This document shows, one piece after another, positions 1 through 12,188 of a stretch of DNA of 64,000 bases; the first letter of the stretch is position 1, and each line of letters opens with the position of its first letter. This stretch comes from Lineus longissimus (lineage: Eukaryota; Nemertea; Pilidiophora; Heteronemertea; Lineidae), in the NCBI RefSeq assembly GCF_910592395.1, contig NC_088313.1, forward strand, positions 9,490,501-9,554,500, written 5' to 3'. Below the pieces are notes generated by a model. That model saw only the letters and a list, made by a program, of their open reading frames with translations, had not been told where the DNA came from and ran no database searches. The position numbers were made by a program, and so were the translations under genes.

Positions 1-271
1 GAGTATTCGTTGATTAGGCTGTGCTCATCCCGAGGCCAACCTTGTGTCTTCCTGTTTTGCCACCACATGTAGGTTCATTGGCAAGGATGTGGCCAATCAG
101 GCGCCTCCCCTTTAACTATTGGCATTGTCTGAAGTTGTCTTAAGGCCTTCTAAAGCTTCGTGTTCGTTAAAATCATAAATCGAGTGTAGCCTGCATGGAG
201 GCTGTATTTTGTCTAGGCTAAGTCATAGTTTTGACTATTAGTATTTGTCACTTTATGTGTTTGTTTTTCAG

Positions 272-3175
272 CATCATCCAATGGTAATGATGACAATCCT
301 TCTGGTGAGAATGCAGGGCATTATGCACGAATCAAAGAGTTGGCTGCCTCCTATCGCAGGAGAAAGAGGAAAACCTATCCTAAAAAGAACTTAAAGCCAT
401 ATGTGAAGGCTCCATCCAGGGACATCAATGGTGCTATAGATGATCCATCAGTTCCCAGAAGAGAAAGAAAAGGGAAGAAAACCTCAACGACAGGTAGATT
501 GTTTTTGGTTGACAATGGAAAAATATTGCTGCTAGACTAGGCTTACATTAGTGCAATTAACTGATAATTTCATGTTCTGGACAAATGGTTTATGCCTACA
601 AATCCAACCCTATCACTGCTATACCTCTTTAAAATTTCTCACCAATCTTTAAAATCAAACCAGAAAAATTTGTCTTTTCCACCCTTTTTATGTAAGAAAT
701 TCCATGGAAGAAATTGCATCTTTTCTGGCGTAATCTGCATTTGGCCTTAATTTCAAAATTACTTGTTTTTCCAGAGAAACTAAAGGACTTTCCTGAGGAA
801 TTGCAACCAAGTAATCATGAAGTAGAAATCGATGCAGCTTTCGATTTTCAAGTGTTCCAGCAAGGTTTGTGATTTGTCTTTTTAAGGTCTTTTTATTCAT
901 CAGCTAGTTGGCTCTATTCCAAGACACAAATCAAGTTGTGTATTTTATAAGGAGTAAATTTCCGATTTGATCTACCATACTTTTTACGGCTGCAGAGGTC
1001 AAACGACCTGAACTGATTCATCTAAATTTTGAATTTTGTGTTGATCACAAGTCAGGTTATAGTTTGCAAATGATTTATTATTTTTTAAAGGTTAATTGGG
1101 CAACACTGGCTGCTGATTAAGGCAAATAATGGTATTTTCGAATCAACACTTAGGAACTTTTTTTTTCTTTCCCGGTAGTATTTATCAATGCACTTTTAAT
1201 TTGCAGTGAGAGCTGAACTTATGGAGCTTCTGAATGTGATTCGGGCTTCCAATAGTACTGAAGTGCCAGGCACTGAATCTGAATGGAAGAAAAGGCATTT
1301 TGTTGCGCATGCTGACTGGAAGCAAAGACAAGAGGAGAGTTGGGAGGAGGTGCGGGAGCCAGTATTGAGGTCAATACTTAGGAAAATGGGAAAACATAGT
1401 TCATCATGTGCAGTTTGTGTCTCATGTGCGTCGTCAGCTGTTATCAGGTATGATATATTTATAGGAGATAAATTTGTTTTCAAAGTGTACATGTAACAGG
1501 CACTAAAAATAACTGAAGGAACACAGCTCTTTAATCAAAACACAACTTGTTCTCTAGAATGTGATTCAGAGTCTGGAGCTGAAGATAGAAGCTGCAAGAA
1601 CACCACGGTTTTCCCTTGTGCCATGGTCAACCCAGTTTGTTGACCAGGTTTTCCAGCCTTCTGCCCTATCTTCGGGAGTTTTTCAATTTAATTATATACA
1701 CACTTTCATTCTTTTCAGATTCTTATAAAGTTCATTGGTTTAAATAACATGACATGATTTGAAAGATAGCAATTAACACGACAGTATTAAAGGGGCTTTC
1801 TTCATATTAGCAGTTTGTGCAGTTACGATGCATGTCGAGTTCACTGCTATATCGATCAGTTTAAAAGTTTATCATTTTCATTTCAGATGCTTCAAAGAGT
1901 CGGGCTTCTCCACGAAAGCGTCTTGAAAAGGAGAGAAAGCAACTTCAGCATTGTGTTAGTCTGCTGTCATGTTTCTGTGGACGAAGTCACGCAAGAGGAC
2001 TATTTGTTGCATTGGCATAATCCTGCAGGTTGGCATTCACTTCATATTCATTTACCCACAAACTTCACTTAGTACATGTAACACAAAGTCCAGGACACAA
2101 ATACATGTAACTCCAAGTGGTAATGTCCTGCAGTCATTTTCGATTGTTCAGAGAAATTGATCCAGCTGTTGTTTATCAAGCAATTTGAGGTTTAAAGCCT
2201 GGGTCGGCATTTTGCTCTAGGCTTTCTGGTACATTGGTCTTCAAGTGATGTAAAGTACATTCTACCTTGTTCATTTAACACAATTTGGTTGCAATGTAGC
2301 ATTGGTTGCAAGTAAAATGTTAAGTTGCGCCTCAATCTTATAGTCACATTTCTGACATATCCAGCATGTATTTTTACCAGCGTTTCGTATGTACATGTAG
2401 GAGGGATGGAGCAAGAAACTTTTAGCCTGTAGTCCTAATATTTGTTTCTTCAATTCAGGGAACAAGGGAGAAACATTTGCTTTGAAGAAGAAAATAGTTG
2501 ATATACATGAACACATGACCAGGTACATCGAGGAATTGCCTGTGCTCATTCAAGAGATGGTATCAACTGTTCTTTTCTTCATGAAAAAAATCAACACCTT
2601 GGAAGACAGAATCAACACCGTGAACAATGAGGCCATCAAAAACCAAGGTAGTGGCTATGCAATTATTTTTACCCAACATTTGTGGAGGTTGATGCATACA
2701 TGTACTTGTCTTGCTGTGGCACTACCTTAACCTGGGCTGTGGATGCAGATCTGGATCTGATTGCAACTTCGTTCTTTCCCAGCTCAGGTTCAGTTTACTA
2801 ATACAAATGTACTACGCCCTGCTTTGAATTAATTCAAACCGAATGCCTTTCATTAATCTAACTGGACAGACATAAACTATTGGTTTGCAGATGTGCATTA
2901 CCTTTGTTGATGACTTCAGAATTTTAATGTCCAGCTCTCCTTCTATTTAAGAAAACCATGGATTGGTTATGTTGCTGCTGGAATCAAAGGAATTCTACAC
3001 AGACCTTCTCCTAGAAGCAACAGATGTATTTGAATGTATAGACACTGACATAGAGATCGTGGTGGATTTTGAGGAAGGGGAGGTGCAACCTGGTGGTGAA
3101 GAATCAAATTCGGAGGAGGATGCGTCTAGCTCTGAGGAGGAGGATTGTGATGACATTGGCATTGAGTACGTGTAA
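272..3175 (+). CDS. Uncharacterised multi-exon gene (partial; possible KDZ-type transposase relative)
   Basis: Likely exons are 272-493, 775-864, 1207-1447, about 1887-1953, 2459-2647 and 2952-3175. Most have AG/GT borders. Frame carries across the first three, and across the last two (phase 1). The 5' end lies outside the window. Exon one is very basic (RRRKRK near 355-372). Exon three has a Trp/Glu-rich helix ending in a cysteine cluster, CAVCVSC, then AVIR. Exon five is predicted coiled coil (KKKIVDIHEHM onward). The last exon ends in a Glu/Ser/Asp-rich acidic tail at DDIGIEYV and a stop. A basic start, a Cys cluster and a coiled coil recall KDZ transposases with a CxC cluster, but no catalytic core is visible, so function is unassigned. 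The link between exons three and four does not keep frame: either an exon is missing or the gene is damaged. Confidence 0.45.
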
Positions 3176-5712
3176 TTAACCCTTTGAAGCCGGATTTATT
3201 TCAGAAATCCCGATCTTTTTCGACTTGATTTGGTCTAAGTTTGCCTAAAAGGGTATAGTGTCCCCAAATGTCACTCGAAGCTAACAAAGTATGCCACGAG
3301 ATGCTAACGTTTTCGGAACTCTGTGGCATCTCTTAATGCCCTTGCAGAGGTTCTCAAGAAGCATGTTTGTGAATAAGGTGACTTTTTCTAGTGAAAGTTC
3401 GAACTTCCAATGCAGTTTATTGGGAAACTACGCCACAAATCAGGTGTTGTGACGACCCTAAAATGACGTCATATGGCAAAAAGTGTCAACTGAGGCAAAA
3501 CAGGTGTATTCTTGTTGGACGCAACGTTGTCTAAAGTCAAGTGTTACCTTGCTGTTAGGACACTTCAATATCAATGTACATGTGCTGTCGTCATCAAAAA
3601 CCCAATCAGGGAAACAGAATAAAAATGCATAAAAATGTCTAAAACTGCATTTTTGTCACTAGGTCGGACGCGCCTGGGTCTTTAAGCATATAACAATGTT
3701 ATGCATGAAGACAAATCTTACAAAACGATGTGAAAAGACAACAGAAATAAAAGTGTTTTTTCATATCACAAATATGTCATATATGAGTTGTTCTTTCTTC
3801 ATGTGCGTGTAAAAATATCCACCCTTCCACTAGGAAAAGGGTGGCGTAAGAGAGTTGTCCTGTCCTCCTCTTCCCGCGCTATACGCACCCGGCCACCATG
3901 CTAGACGAAGAGGACAGACCTCGTTGCTTTGGAGCTAAACGGACATTGAGGAGATGGGGCCCCTAAAATGTGGCGACGAGTCGAGGCAATTTGCGTCATA
4001 ATTTTAGCTAGGATGAGCAGTCTCTATGCATAGTCAATGACAAGGATTGCCGAGACACTGATAACATCCCAGTTATAACAACAGAATGCTTTAGTAGGCT
4101 ATTTGCCCCGAACAGACTTCCCCGATGGTGGGGACCCTAATTGATCCTCACTTTTCACTCCGCTCGGCTTGTGACAGCAGCCCGTAAAACCTCAGGAGGA
4201 GCGCGAATAAGAGCGCATATTATTCTGTGCTCGTTGCGGCATTGGGCTGCTTGTACTCTGCTACGCGACGAATACCCTTTCGCGGACAGCGCGGACGGAA
4301 AGCACCGAATTTTTGAGCGCTTATACACGGAGCGCGGAAAAAATTCTTTAAGCACAATACCACGGGAGGGCATTTGTCGCGAGCGTCGAATGAAGCACCT
4401 TTCAACGCCCCGGGACCCTCGGACTTTGTGCGTTAAAAGGGACATTATACCTACTACTCCTACACTGAAGCTTACACTGACATTTTAAATTATCAAGCCA
4501 TTATTTGTGAACACTACAGGGTGTGTCTCATAAAAAAAGTAATCCTAGCAAAATGGGTTAGTATTTTTAAACCATACTTTCTACAACTTTCTTGCAGCAC
4601 AGTACAGTAGAAGCTATGAGCTTTATGTTGATGCCATTGTGGCGTCCAACTTGTTATGCATGACTGAGCACCAAGGTCTGGAAAAAGACATGCAGAAATC
4701 ACCTTGTTCCAAGTTTGACATTAAGCCACATTACGTGGCTTAGAATGAAAGCATTGAAAATTAATGTCTGATGATTAAAACAGTCAGTGTGAGTGTGAGT
4801 GCAGGGCCACGCCATCATCATCTGTTCAGTGTCATGGGCAAATTTGCTCATGTCCTTACTCTTGACCACTGTTGTGGTCCAAAACTCCACACATTAGCAG
4901 ACGACATGGAAAACTTCTGTCTGATGAATGTGACAGTCAGTGGAAATGAGACGTTTGTATTATGGTACATGATAATATTATCCGGTTGTGACTTCATTCA
5001 ATAGCAGCTTAAATAGAAAGGCTGATATTGGTCCTTGCCAAGTTCGCAGGTGTGACTGGTTTCTATCAAGATTAAATATGATGGACCTTGATTATCATGG
5101 AGGAAAAGCACTGAAATGAAGAGATCTTATAATATTTATGTCACTGAAAATGATATCAAGGTGTGACTTCGTTTCATTCAAAATTCATATCATACCATAG
5201 AGACAAGATTATAAGATGTTGAATATGATTGTCCTTCATCATGATATTCTGGGATTAATACTCCAACAATGAAGGCAATCTTATTTTAGGCCTGGAATAT
5301 TATATCAGTTTGTGACTCGAATTCCAATCATACCATGACGACAAGCGTGTATCTGTCCTTACGACTATCAAAGGTTGTGACTATCTTCAATAAGAGGGTG
5401 AATATGTTTGGTTTTTGACCATTTTTGTGACTATTTCCTTCCGATTGAAGACTGTTTGGGTGCCCATTAAAGTGCTACCCTTAGGCCACTCACTGTTGAC
5501 CAGCTTCTGGTAACTCACAACACCAAAAGCCTCTGCTAAAATACGAAGTCGTATCGTCAGAATAGGTAGGTTGATCACATATTATTGCAGCATAAAACTT
5601 GACCACCAACTAGGAATTTCGTCTAGTTGCCCAATTTCTATGTCATCGACAGATAGATAGGGAATGTCTAGAGATGGTAGTTAATGTTCAGCATGGACGA
5701 TGGACAGGATGA
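3176..5712. other. Gene-poor spacer
   Basis: No convincing gene is seen. Open frames at 4141-4488 overlap on both strands in a GC-richer patch and show no family signature. The stretch from 5000 to 5400 has scattered GTGTGACT phrases between AT-rich DNA but no clean repeat unit. Confidence 0.5.
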
Positions 5713-6118
5713 AGGCTTCAGTGTAGGGTTATTGGTGCATGGATCTATTTCATTAAAAATCGATGTAGTGTTAAGCGTAGGGTTACCTAACTTGAAGGTT
5801 ATGAATCAAATTCGAATGTAGGCTTTAGTGTGGTAGGCTTCATAGATTTAGCAAAATCAAGGTAAAAGATAGACTTTAAATGAAGGATATTTGAATTTAA
5901 CAAGGTATTATTATATTAATCTAAATGTAGACATTTATGTAGTGTTCATAACATTAAGTTAAAGCTTCAAACACTTCAGTGTAGGCTTCTTGGTGCATCG
6001 ATTTATTTCATTGAAAATCGATGCATAGTTGAAGCGTAGGGTTAGCTGATTGTAAGGTTATGATTCAAATTCGAATGTTGGCTTTAGGGTGTAGGCTCTA
6101 TAGATTTAGCAAAAATTG
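5713..6118. repeat. Diverged direct repeat pair, about 155 bp each
   Basis: Copies at about 5713-5866 and 5968-6118 share the same word order: CTTCAGTGTAGG, a TTTCATT-AAAATCGATG block, AAGCGTAGGGTTA, GGTTATGA-TCAAATTCGAATG, GGCTTTAG and ATAGATTTAGCAAAA. Spacing is about 255 bp. Both are non-coding. Confidence 0.75.
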
Positions 6119-6372
6119 AACTTAGCATGAGCAACCTAAGGATATTTCCTCATAACAGTAATAAGGTTACTGTGATACTAGTAATAAATCAACCATAAAC
6201 TATGTTGTAAATTAACTGCTAGCATGAACCATGCTGTTTCTAGCAAAATGATGAAACACTACAAAATTCACATTCAAATATTACCAGTAAACACTCAAAA
6301 TAATGTAACATGATACCAAAATTATGCTAGAACTTATAAGTTTTTGAAGTATCAAAATGTTTCAAAGTATAC

Positions 6373-6934
6373 TTATAATAGTGGAATTAGATTGTTATGA
6401 GTCCTATACGGTAAACCCGTAATTTTCCTAACACACTTCCTCCACGCTCTATATACATTTTCAATATATTGAGATGTTGTGTCCCAGAACTTTAAGCCAT
6501 ACAGACAGGTTGCAAAACTCTTAAAGAGAGTATATCGAATTTCTGCATTTGTATGTTCGAAATACGCCATCACAATATTAGTTTTTTTTTAATAATTCAT
6601 TGATACCAAGGTCAACTCTTCCAAGCTGTACATCTGGACCCAACAAGAATCCAAGGTGAACCTCTGATTCCACTGCATCTAACCTATTTCCGTCAAACAT
6701 TATGTAGTCTACTTGGATATCTAAGCCTTTGGCAAACACAAGGAATTTGCTCTTTTTTGTATTGAAAGTTATCTTATAATCTAATGAGAATAATTTGTCA
6801 ATTTTTAACACCTTTGGGATATCTCCTATTGAGGATCGTGACTGTATGGATGTGGCGATTTGACAAAAGATTTGATATATCCGAGCTATATAAATACAAA
6901 AACAATGGGTTAGTGTTTGCTTGTACGTGATCAT
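6373..6934 (-). pseudogene. LINE reverse-transcriptase C-terminal fragment
   Basis: Read on the minus strand, two abutting open frames (6934-6578 and 6573-6373) together resemble the region after the RT catalytic core of jockey/CR1-type LINEs. The first carries FNTKKSKFLVF and FDGNRLDAVESEVHLG. The second carries YTLFKSFATCLYGLKFWD and AWRKCVRKITGLPYRTHNNL, the usual C-terminal block of these proteins. The FADD core, endonuclease and 3' tail are absent. A run of T near 6577 marks the frame change. It is a short dead remnant with no functional neighbours. Confidence 0.7.
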
Positions 6935-7612
6935 CAGCAGCCTATTAGAAAACTAATGTAAGGGGCTAAGCGGTCCCTCTCGCAAAACGCTTATATCAAT
7001 TGCACCTTGTTTGATATGCCTCGGACTACTGCGACAGCTAATAATTCCCTTACTGCGAAGTGGTTCAAAGAATGTGATAACAAAATAAATGAATGGATAT
7101 TGATAACATTTAAACACTTCTGACATCCCAATTTAAGGCGAAATTTGTTATATGCTCAGAAATTGTTAACTTTGACTTCACCACGAAGCTATGAACAATG
7201 TGAACCGTTTGGTAGAAAAACAAATACGCAATATACAATTATGGTGAACAGAGAGAGCCAGTTGAAACAACAGTTCGCCATTGGTGTCTTTGACCCATTT
7301 CCAGTGGGCCCGGCGTCAAAATCGGCCGTTTTCATCACGTCTGGTATCCTATGGCAACGAAGGCGTCCTTCTGGAGAATCTTGTCAGATTTCCCGCACAT
7401 ATTACTAAGGAATACCTAGATCTTCTCAGAAGCAACTGTATGCGACATTCTTGGAGGCCAGCATTCTCGAAAAGTTTAGCAAGAATTTACAATTTGAGCG
7501 TCAAGGTGCACCTGTGTTTGTTGCAGTCTTCCCAAAACGTGGACACTATTGTGGCACAAGATATGGATTGCCTTGCCCAAGGCCTAATCAAATCATATTT
7601 CTATGCGATATA
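6935..7612. other. Spacer before pogo element A
   Basis: Overlapping open frames at 7145-7408, 7281-7685 and 7451-7771 match no family I recognise, and the last two run into the transposon terminus. Nothing supportable. Confidence 0.45.
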
Positions 7613-7776
7613 CTGTACCTACTCAGTTATACCGACAGTCCATCAAATATTCGTAGATCAGCGGACCGCCTTTTTCACCATGTGACTGTGGTAATGCTAC
7701 TCACGTGGTACATTATAAGCCCCGGCAACATTTTGATATTCATTTATCGGGGTCAGTTCAAATGCAATTGAAATGT
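7613..7776 (+). repeat. Left terminal inverted repeat of pogo A
   Basis: About 165 bp, complementary to 11540-11707. Shared blocks include GTAGATCAGCGGACCGCC, CACGTGGTACAT and AAGCCCCGGCAACATTTT. Confidence 0.9.
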
Positions 7777-7836
7777 GATCGGACAAAAGTCTGTTCCTGT
7801 GAATGTTTTGATATTGGCCTACGCCTATGACTTAAT

Positions 7837-10800
7837 GTGTGCAATCATTACAAAATGGCAGGTTTACTTCGAGCGTCTTATTCTGTAAAACAGAAATTAA
7901 AGTACATTGATGCATTCCGAATGCAGGACAGATCCGCGAGCAAATTTGCAGCCGATCAGATGTTAAAGAGGACAACTTTTCTATCCTGGTTGACCAATGA
8001 GGAGCGGATTCGGGACAACTTTGCATCAAGTAAAACGAAAGGCCAAGAAAGGAAAGTGAAGGATAGTGGAATTGGTACGTTAACCCTTTTAAATACATTA
8101 GCACACACCCATGTTGCATGAAGCTGTTAGGACGATATGAAACCATCGTTGAAATTTAACTCGGCCAGTACAGAGTCTCAGCAGACGACATCTTCTGGTA
8201 AGTTTCAAAATTCTGTTTTTTGAGAGAAAAACTTATGAAGAAAACTTGTTCATTTGTTGCTAATGAAGAACATTTCTTCAATTAAAAAAAAATCCCACCA
8301 ATCGGAAAATGTCATTAAACATTCTGGGTTAGCGTCGTTGGGGTGAATGAGTTAAGAGCAATGTAAAGGTTATCTTAGAACTACTTATGATGTTATTTTA
8401 ACAATGCTGTATTCTTTAACAATGCTGTATTCCTTTCCAGCGTATTGGCCTGTTATGGAGGAACGTCTCTTGGAATGGTTTCAAAGTGTTCGACGCGTTG
8501 GGCTGCCGGTTTCATCAGAAGACATCAGAAATAGAGCTGAGCTAATATGGGCACAATGGTGGGATGAGTTACCGGATGAGGAAAAGATGGACATCATCCT
8601 CAAGAAACCAGAACGTTCGAATTTTACTGCATCTGTGGGATGGATGGAGAGATTTACAAAAAGGTAACTTGAGTTATTTTCCGTGTGATAATCCTATCAA
8701 TTAAGATGTTGCGCATGAAAACATCCAATACAATAAGATTGAACATCATCAAAACAACTCTCTATTATAAGCTCAAAATCACACCTACCAAAATACGTTT
8801 CATAAAGTTTGTTCCTAATCTTTCTACACTGTAAACCTGGTGCACGCCTAGCGTTTGATTTTACAACTTTAACACAGTGTATGTGCTTCAAAAATAGAAA
8901 GACATCAATTTTTACTGTTTAAACACATCTTGAATTAATAAAACGTGTCATAAGTGTTTAGAAACTGTAACAGAAACAACATGTAAATGTGTTTTCGTCA
9001 AAAACATCCAGATTTACAGTGTATACGTAGTACGAGATCGAAACTACAACATTGCCTTTTTTTACAGAAAGGAAATCTCAAGAAGAAAGGCGACTAAGGA
9101 TGCGCAGACTCTGCCTGAAAATGCTGATGAAATGGTGGAGTTCCGACAAATGATCCATGGAATGATTGAGGATGTGGCTTACAAAACAATTTCGAACATG
9201 GATGAGACTTTCATGGTGATGGACAGCATGCACAACAGAACCTATAACGAAAAGGGCCAAAAACAAATTAACATCAAGAGCAGCAGAGGGAACCATAAGC
9301 TGGGGTGTACAGTCGCCCTTTGCTGTACCAGAGAAGGAGAAAAAGCGCCAGCTTTTGTCATCATCAAAGCTGCACAGGAAGGCCCATTGGTACGGCGACT
9401 GCGGCAGAATTGTCCTGATAATTTACGGGTAGGTAAAAAATTGATTTCTTTTCAATCCCGACAAACACCGCTTTGCTATAAAAATTGTAAATAAAAGTAT
9501 GAAATGTTGGTTCGATGACTATCAATTGTAAATTTATCTTAGTGTTAGACAACTGAAGACATGTACCAGTTTTTCTGGCTGCACTGTAAATCTGGATGTT
9601 TTTAAAGAAAACACATTTACGTGTTATTTCTGTTACAGTTTCAAAACACTTATGACACGTTTTTTTACTCAAGATGTGTTTAATTTCAAAACACAAATTA
9701 TGAAAAAAACATGTGTTCTGTTTATAGTTAAACACTCAACTAAACGGCAGGCGTCTAAGTTTGTCTTGCACGTTGCCTCAGTCATCATTTTTATGCCCCG
9801 GTATACCTAGGTGTATTAGACATGTATTAAAACAGTAAAAGTTGATGTCTTTCAATTTTTGAAGCACATTCACTGTGTTGTAAAATAAAACACTAGGCGT
9901 TCACCAGGTTTCCTGTATTTTCAGGTGATTGGAACGCCAACTGGATGGATTAGACAGGAAGCTTTGGAGTTCTGGCTCACTGAGGTTTTCTGTCCTTTTG
10001 TTGATGGAATCGAAAGAGAGGAGGTAGAGGACAATTCGCTATTGATAATGGATCACTGTCGTGTTCATCTGCAGGAAGAATTTCAACTTCAAGCCGCTGA
10101 TGTTAATGTCGTTACTCAGTACATTCCCCCTGGGTGTACCTCGATTGTGCAACCATTGGATTGTACAGTTATGCGGGCCTTCAAATCAAGAACGCGCAAC
10201 GAATTGAAAAGGTGGAAAAAAAACAATACGGATGCAAATGGAAGTTGTCCAAAAATTCCGCGCGTTCATTCGATTCGTACACTCATTCATTCGATTTTCA
10301 CAGTAATCCTATTCGATTCCGATTGGTTAATGCTGGCACATGACTCAATCCAGGCAGCGCTGTATGCACTGGGTGGAGTAGGACACTGACTGACACTGGT
10401 ACTGGACAGAGAGCCCGGCATCATCAGCAGAGAAATAAATCGTTCCCGTTCCCATCACTAATTAGGCCTACTACTTCTTAGTTTATTACCTTGCCATGAG
10501 ATTCCCCATTTTTTCGAATGCTAACACGCATTTCTGTCATTGTGGAAGCTGAAGAATCGCCAAGAAAGATTGAAAGTAATCAACAATCTCCGCGCGTCCA
10601 GGCGGCTGATGCAGTGACGTCACAAGATGGCACATGACCCTTGGCGAATCGAACGAATGTCGCACATTATGAATCGAATGAATTGCGGGATTAGCTGTTC
10701 CGGCATTCGTTCGATTCCACCAGCTGCATTCGATCGTTACAATCGAATGCGATTTGATTTGATTCTATGTATCGTCGATTTGATCACGTTTTGATTCATT

Positions 10801-11113
10801 CGAAAAAATCAAACAGTTCATTCGATTTATTGTTATGTGTTCGAAAGCGTTTTGCTCATTCGATTTAAGTAGACGCCTATTTGGTGTCTGGGATAATGGT
10901 CAATCAAACGTTCTAATCATCAAATTATGCTACATCTAACATGCTATATCATGGGATGCAATAGTGCCTGAGGCCATCGTGAGGTCGTGGGACGTGGCCG
11001 GGCTTATGCATGATGGAGCAGCAGCTGACCATGATTTGCTATTAGACAATCAGGAGATGGACGATTTTGAAGAAGATGGACTGGGATTTGATGACGAGAT
11101 TGACATTAATTAG
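7837..11113 (+). CDS. pogo/Tigger (Tc1/mariner, DDD) transposase, five exons
   Basis: Exons: 7837-8074 (ATG at 7837 or 7855), 8441-8663, 9068-9428, 9925 to about 10230, and a last exon ending at stop 11111-11113. Phases agree at the first three junctions. Exon one is a psq-type helix-turn-helix. Exon two is a CENP-B-type helix-turn-helix (WAQWWDELP, GWMERFTKR). Exon three opens the DDE domain with first Asp in NMDETFM and continues IKSSRGNHKLGCTV. Exon four has the second Asp in LIMDHCRVH and the third in SIVQPLDCTVMRAFK. The last exon reads WDAIVPEAIVRSWDVAG and ends in an acidic tail. All three catalytic Asp are present. A repeat-rich block (10250-10890) separates exons four and five, and TAA lies just upstream of the last exon's clear part (10937-10939). 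The enzyme would cut and paste its own element in the nucleus. Whether the last splice works is unknown. Confidence 0.85.
8827..9021 (+). mobile_element. TA-flanked MITE in transposase intron 2
   Basis: A 195-bp element starting CACTGTAAACCTGG and ending CCAGATTTACAGTG, flanked by TA at 8825-8826 and 9022-9023. No coding capacity. Terminal form and TA duplication fit a Tc1/mariner-type MITE. Confidence 0.75.
9582..9916 (-). mobile_element. Second copy of the MITE, inverted, in intron 3
   Basis: Starts CACTGTAAATCTGGATG and carries the complement of the 8827-9021 copy (CTGTTACAGTTTC, CACTTATGACACGT, AAGTTGATGTCTTTC, AACACTAGGCGTTCACC). About 120 bp of extra sequence lies inside it (about 9700-9825). 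Its far end is eroded (CAGGTTTCCTGTA). Confidence 0.7.
10250..10890. repeat. ATTCGATT-rich block interrupting the pogo A gene
   Basis: At least fifteen ATTCGAT/ATCGAAT words lie in two clusters (10260-10330 and 10640-10870), in both orientations, around a less repetitive core. It sits between transposase exons four and five. It may be a non-autonomous element with subterminal repeats; no terminal inverted repeat or target duplication could be fixed. Confidence 0.5.
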
Positions 11114-11539
11114 TTGATTTGTTGACTTAAGATGTCAATGTGTTGAAATTGTTATGTAAGAATGTTGTTTTTGTTTGAGAACCTGTTTGTTCAGGATTTA
11201 TCAACTGTTGAATAAAAAATGAATCTTTACATTTTAATTTTAGTGTTTCATGTCTGACAAAATGAATCAAGGAAAATGAAATTGCCACCAATCGTTTTCT
11301 ATTACCCTTGGCATACCGGTAACAATGCACCCTCTGTTCATAGCTAAATGCCCATAAAGCTTATTGATTTTTTTGATAAAAGCAATAATCATCAGCAAGT
11401 TGTTGCTTGACCGCCAGCAGGGTTCATTGGAACGTTTATTTTGGAACACCCTGTATTACAAACAGCCTGAATATCGCCTTTTGAAGCCAATCCGTGAGGC
11501 ATAATACCTGCCGACACGCGCTATTGAACATACTTTAGT

Positions 11540-11707
11540 CAGACCACATTTGCAATACAGTGAACTGACCCCGATATATGAATATTAAAATGTTGCCGGG
11601 GCTTATATGTACCACGTGAGTAGCATTACCACAGTCACATGGTGAAAAAGGCGGTCCGCTGATCTACGAATATTTAATGAACTGTCGGTATAACTGAGTA
11701 GGTACAG
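11540..11707 (-). repeat. Right terminal inverted repeat of pogo A
   Basis: Reverse complement of the left terminus, ending GGTACAG at 11707, next to TA. Confidence 0.9.
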
Positions 11708-12015
11708 TATATTGAATAAATGATTTTCTGGATGCTTTTGGGATGAGAAAATCTTCATTTTACAGTATTCACGTGGTATTCTAAACAGTTGTGACGTTTT
11801 ATATATTTCGACTAATGGGATGCTGATGAGTATGACAAAATTTTAGCAAAATGTCAGTGAACACCTTTTTTGGGGGTAGAAATCAGTCTTGTGGGGTATC
11901 AGGAGACTTGTATAGAGCTGCACTTTCATTTTCTATTTAAAAGGAGCCCTACTAAAAATGTGAATTTCATATTAAGGTGCCTAATAGTTTCCGTGGATTC
12001 ATCCGCCTTGAACCC

Positions 12016-12188
12016 CTAACCGTGGTTCCTAAAATATTTTGGATTTCCTGCTACCATTCATAGCTAGCACTGAACCAGCACCTCTACAAGTTGGGACATG
12101 TCATGAAGAGTTTCTGAAACCGGGTGCACTGTTCAATAGATTGGTATAAGAATGAAAACAGTATCGTTATGATGGCGGCGTAGGTGTT
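12016..12188 (+). repeat. Inverted repeat, left copy (pairs with 20621-20790)
   Basis: Reads CTAACCGTGGTTCC, GGATTTCC, AGCACTGAACCAGCACCT, GACATGTCATG, ACCGGGTGCACTGTTC and ATGGCGGCGTAGG. Each block recurs as its complement 8.4 kb downstream. Roughly 85 percent identity by eye, with an 11-bp interruption here (ATTCATAGCTA). The pair brackets the BEL retroelement. Confidence 0.8.

Larger units (their letters stand above)
7613..11707 (+). mobile_element. pogo/Tigger-type DNA transposon A, 4.1 kb
   Basis: The ends are long inverted repeats starting CTGTACCTACTCAG at 7613 and ending in the complement at 11707, flanked on both sides by TA (7611-7612 and 11708-11709), the Tc1/mariner target duplication. 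The body holds a spliced DDD transposase on the plus strand, two small TA-flanked MITEs in its introns and an ATTCGA-rich block before the last exon. The termini are about 165 bp each with modest divergence, so the insertion is not very recent. Confidence 0.9.

Noticed and set aside
4141-4488. 115-codon plus frame in a GC-richer patch
   Set aside because: Overlapping minus frames of similar length and no domain; likely chance.
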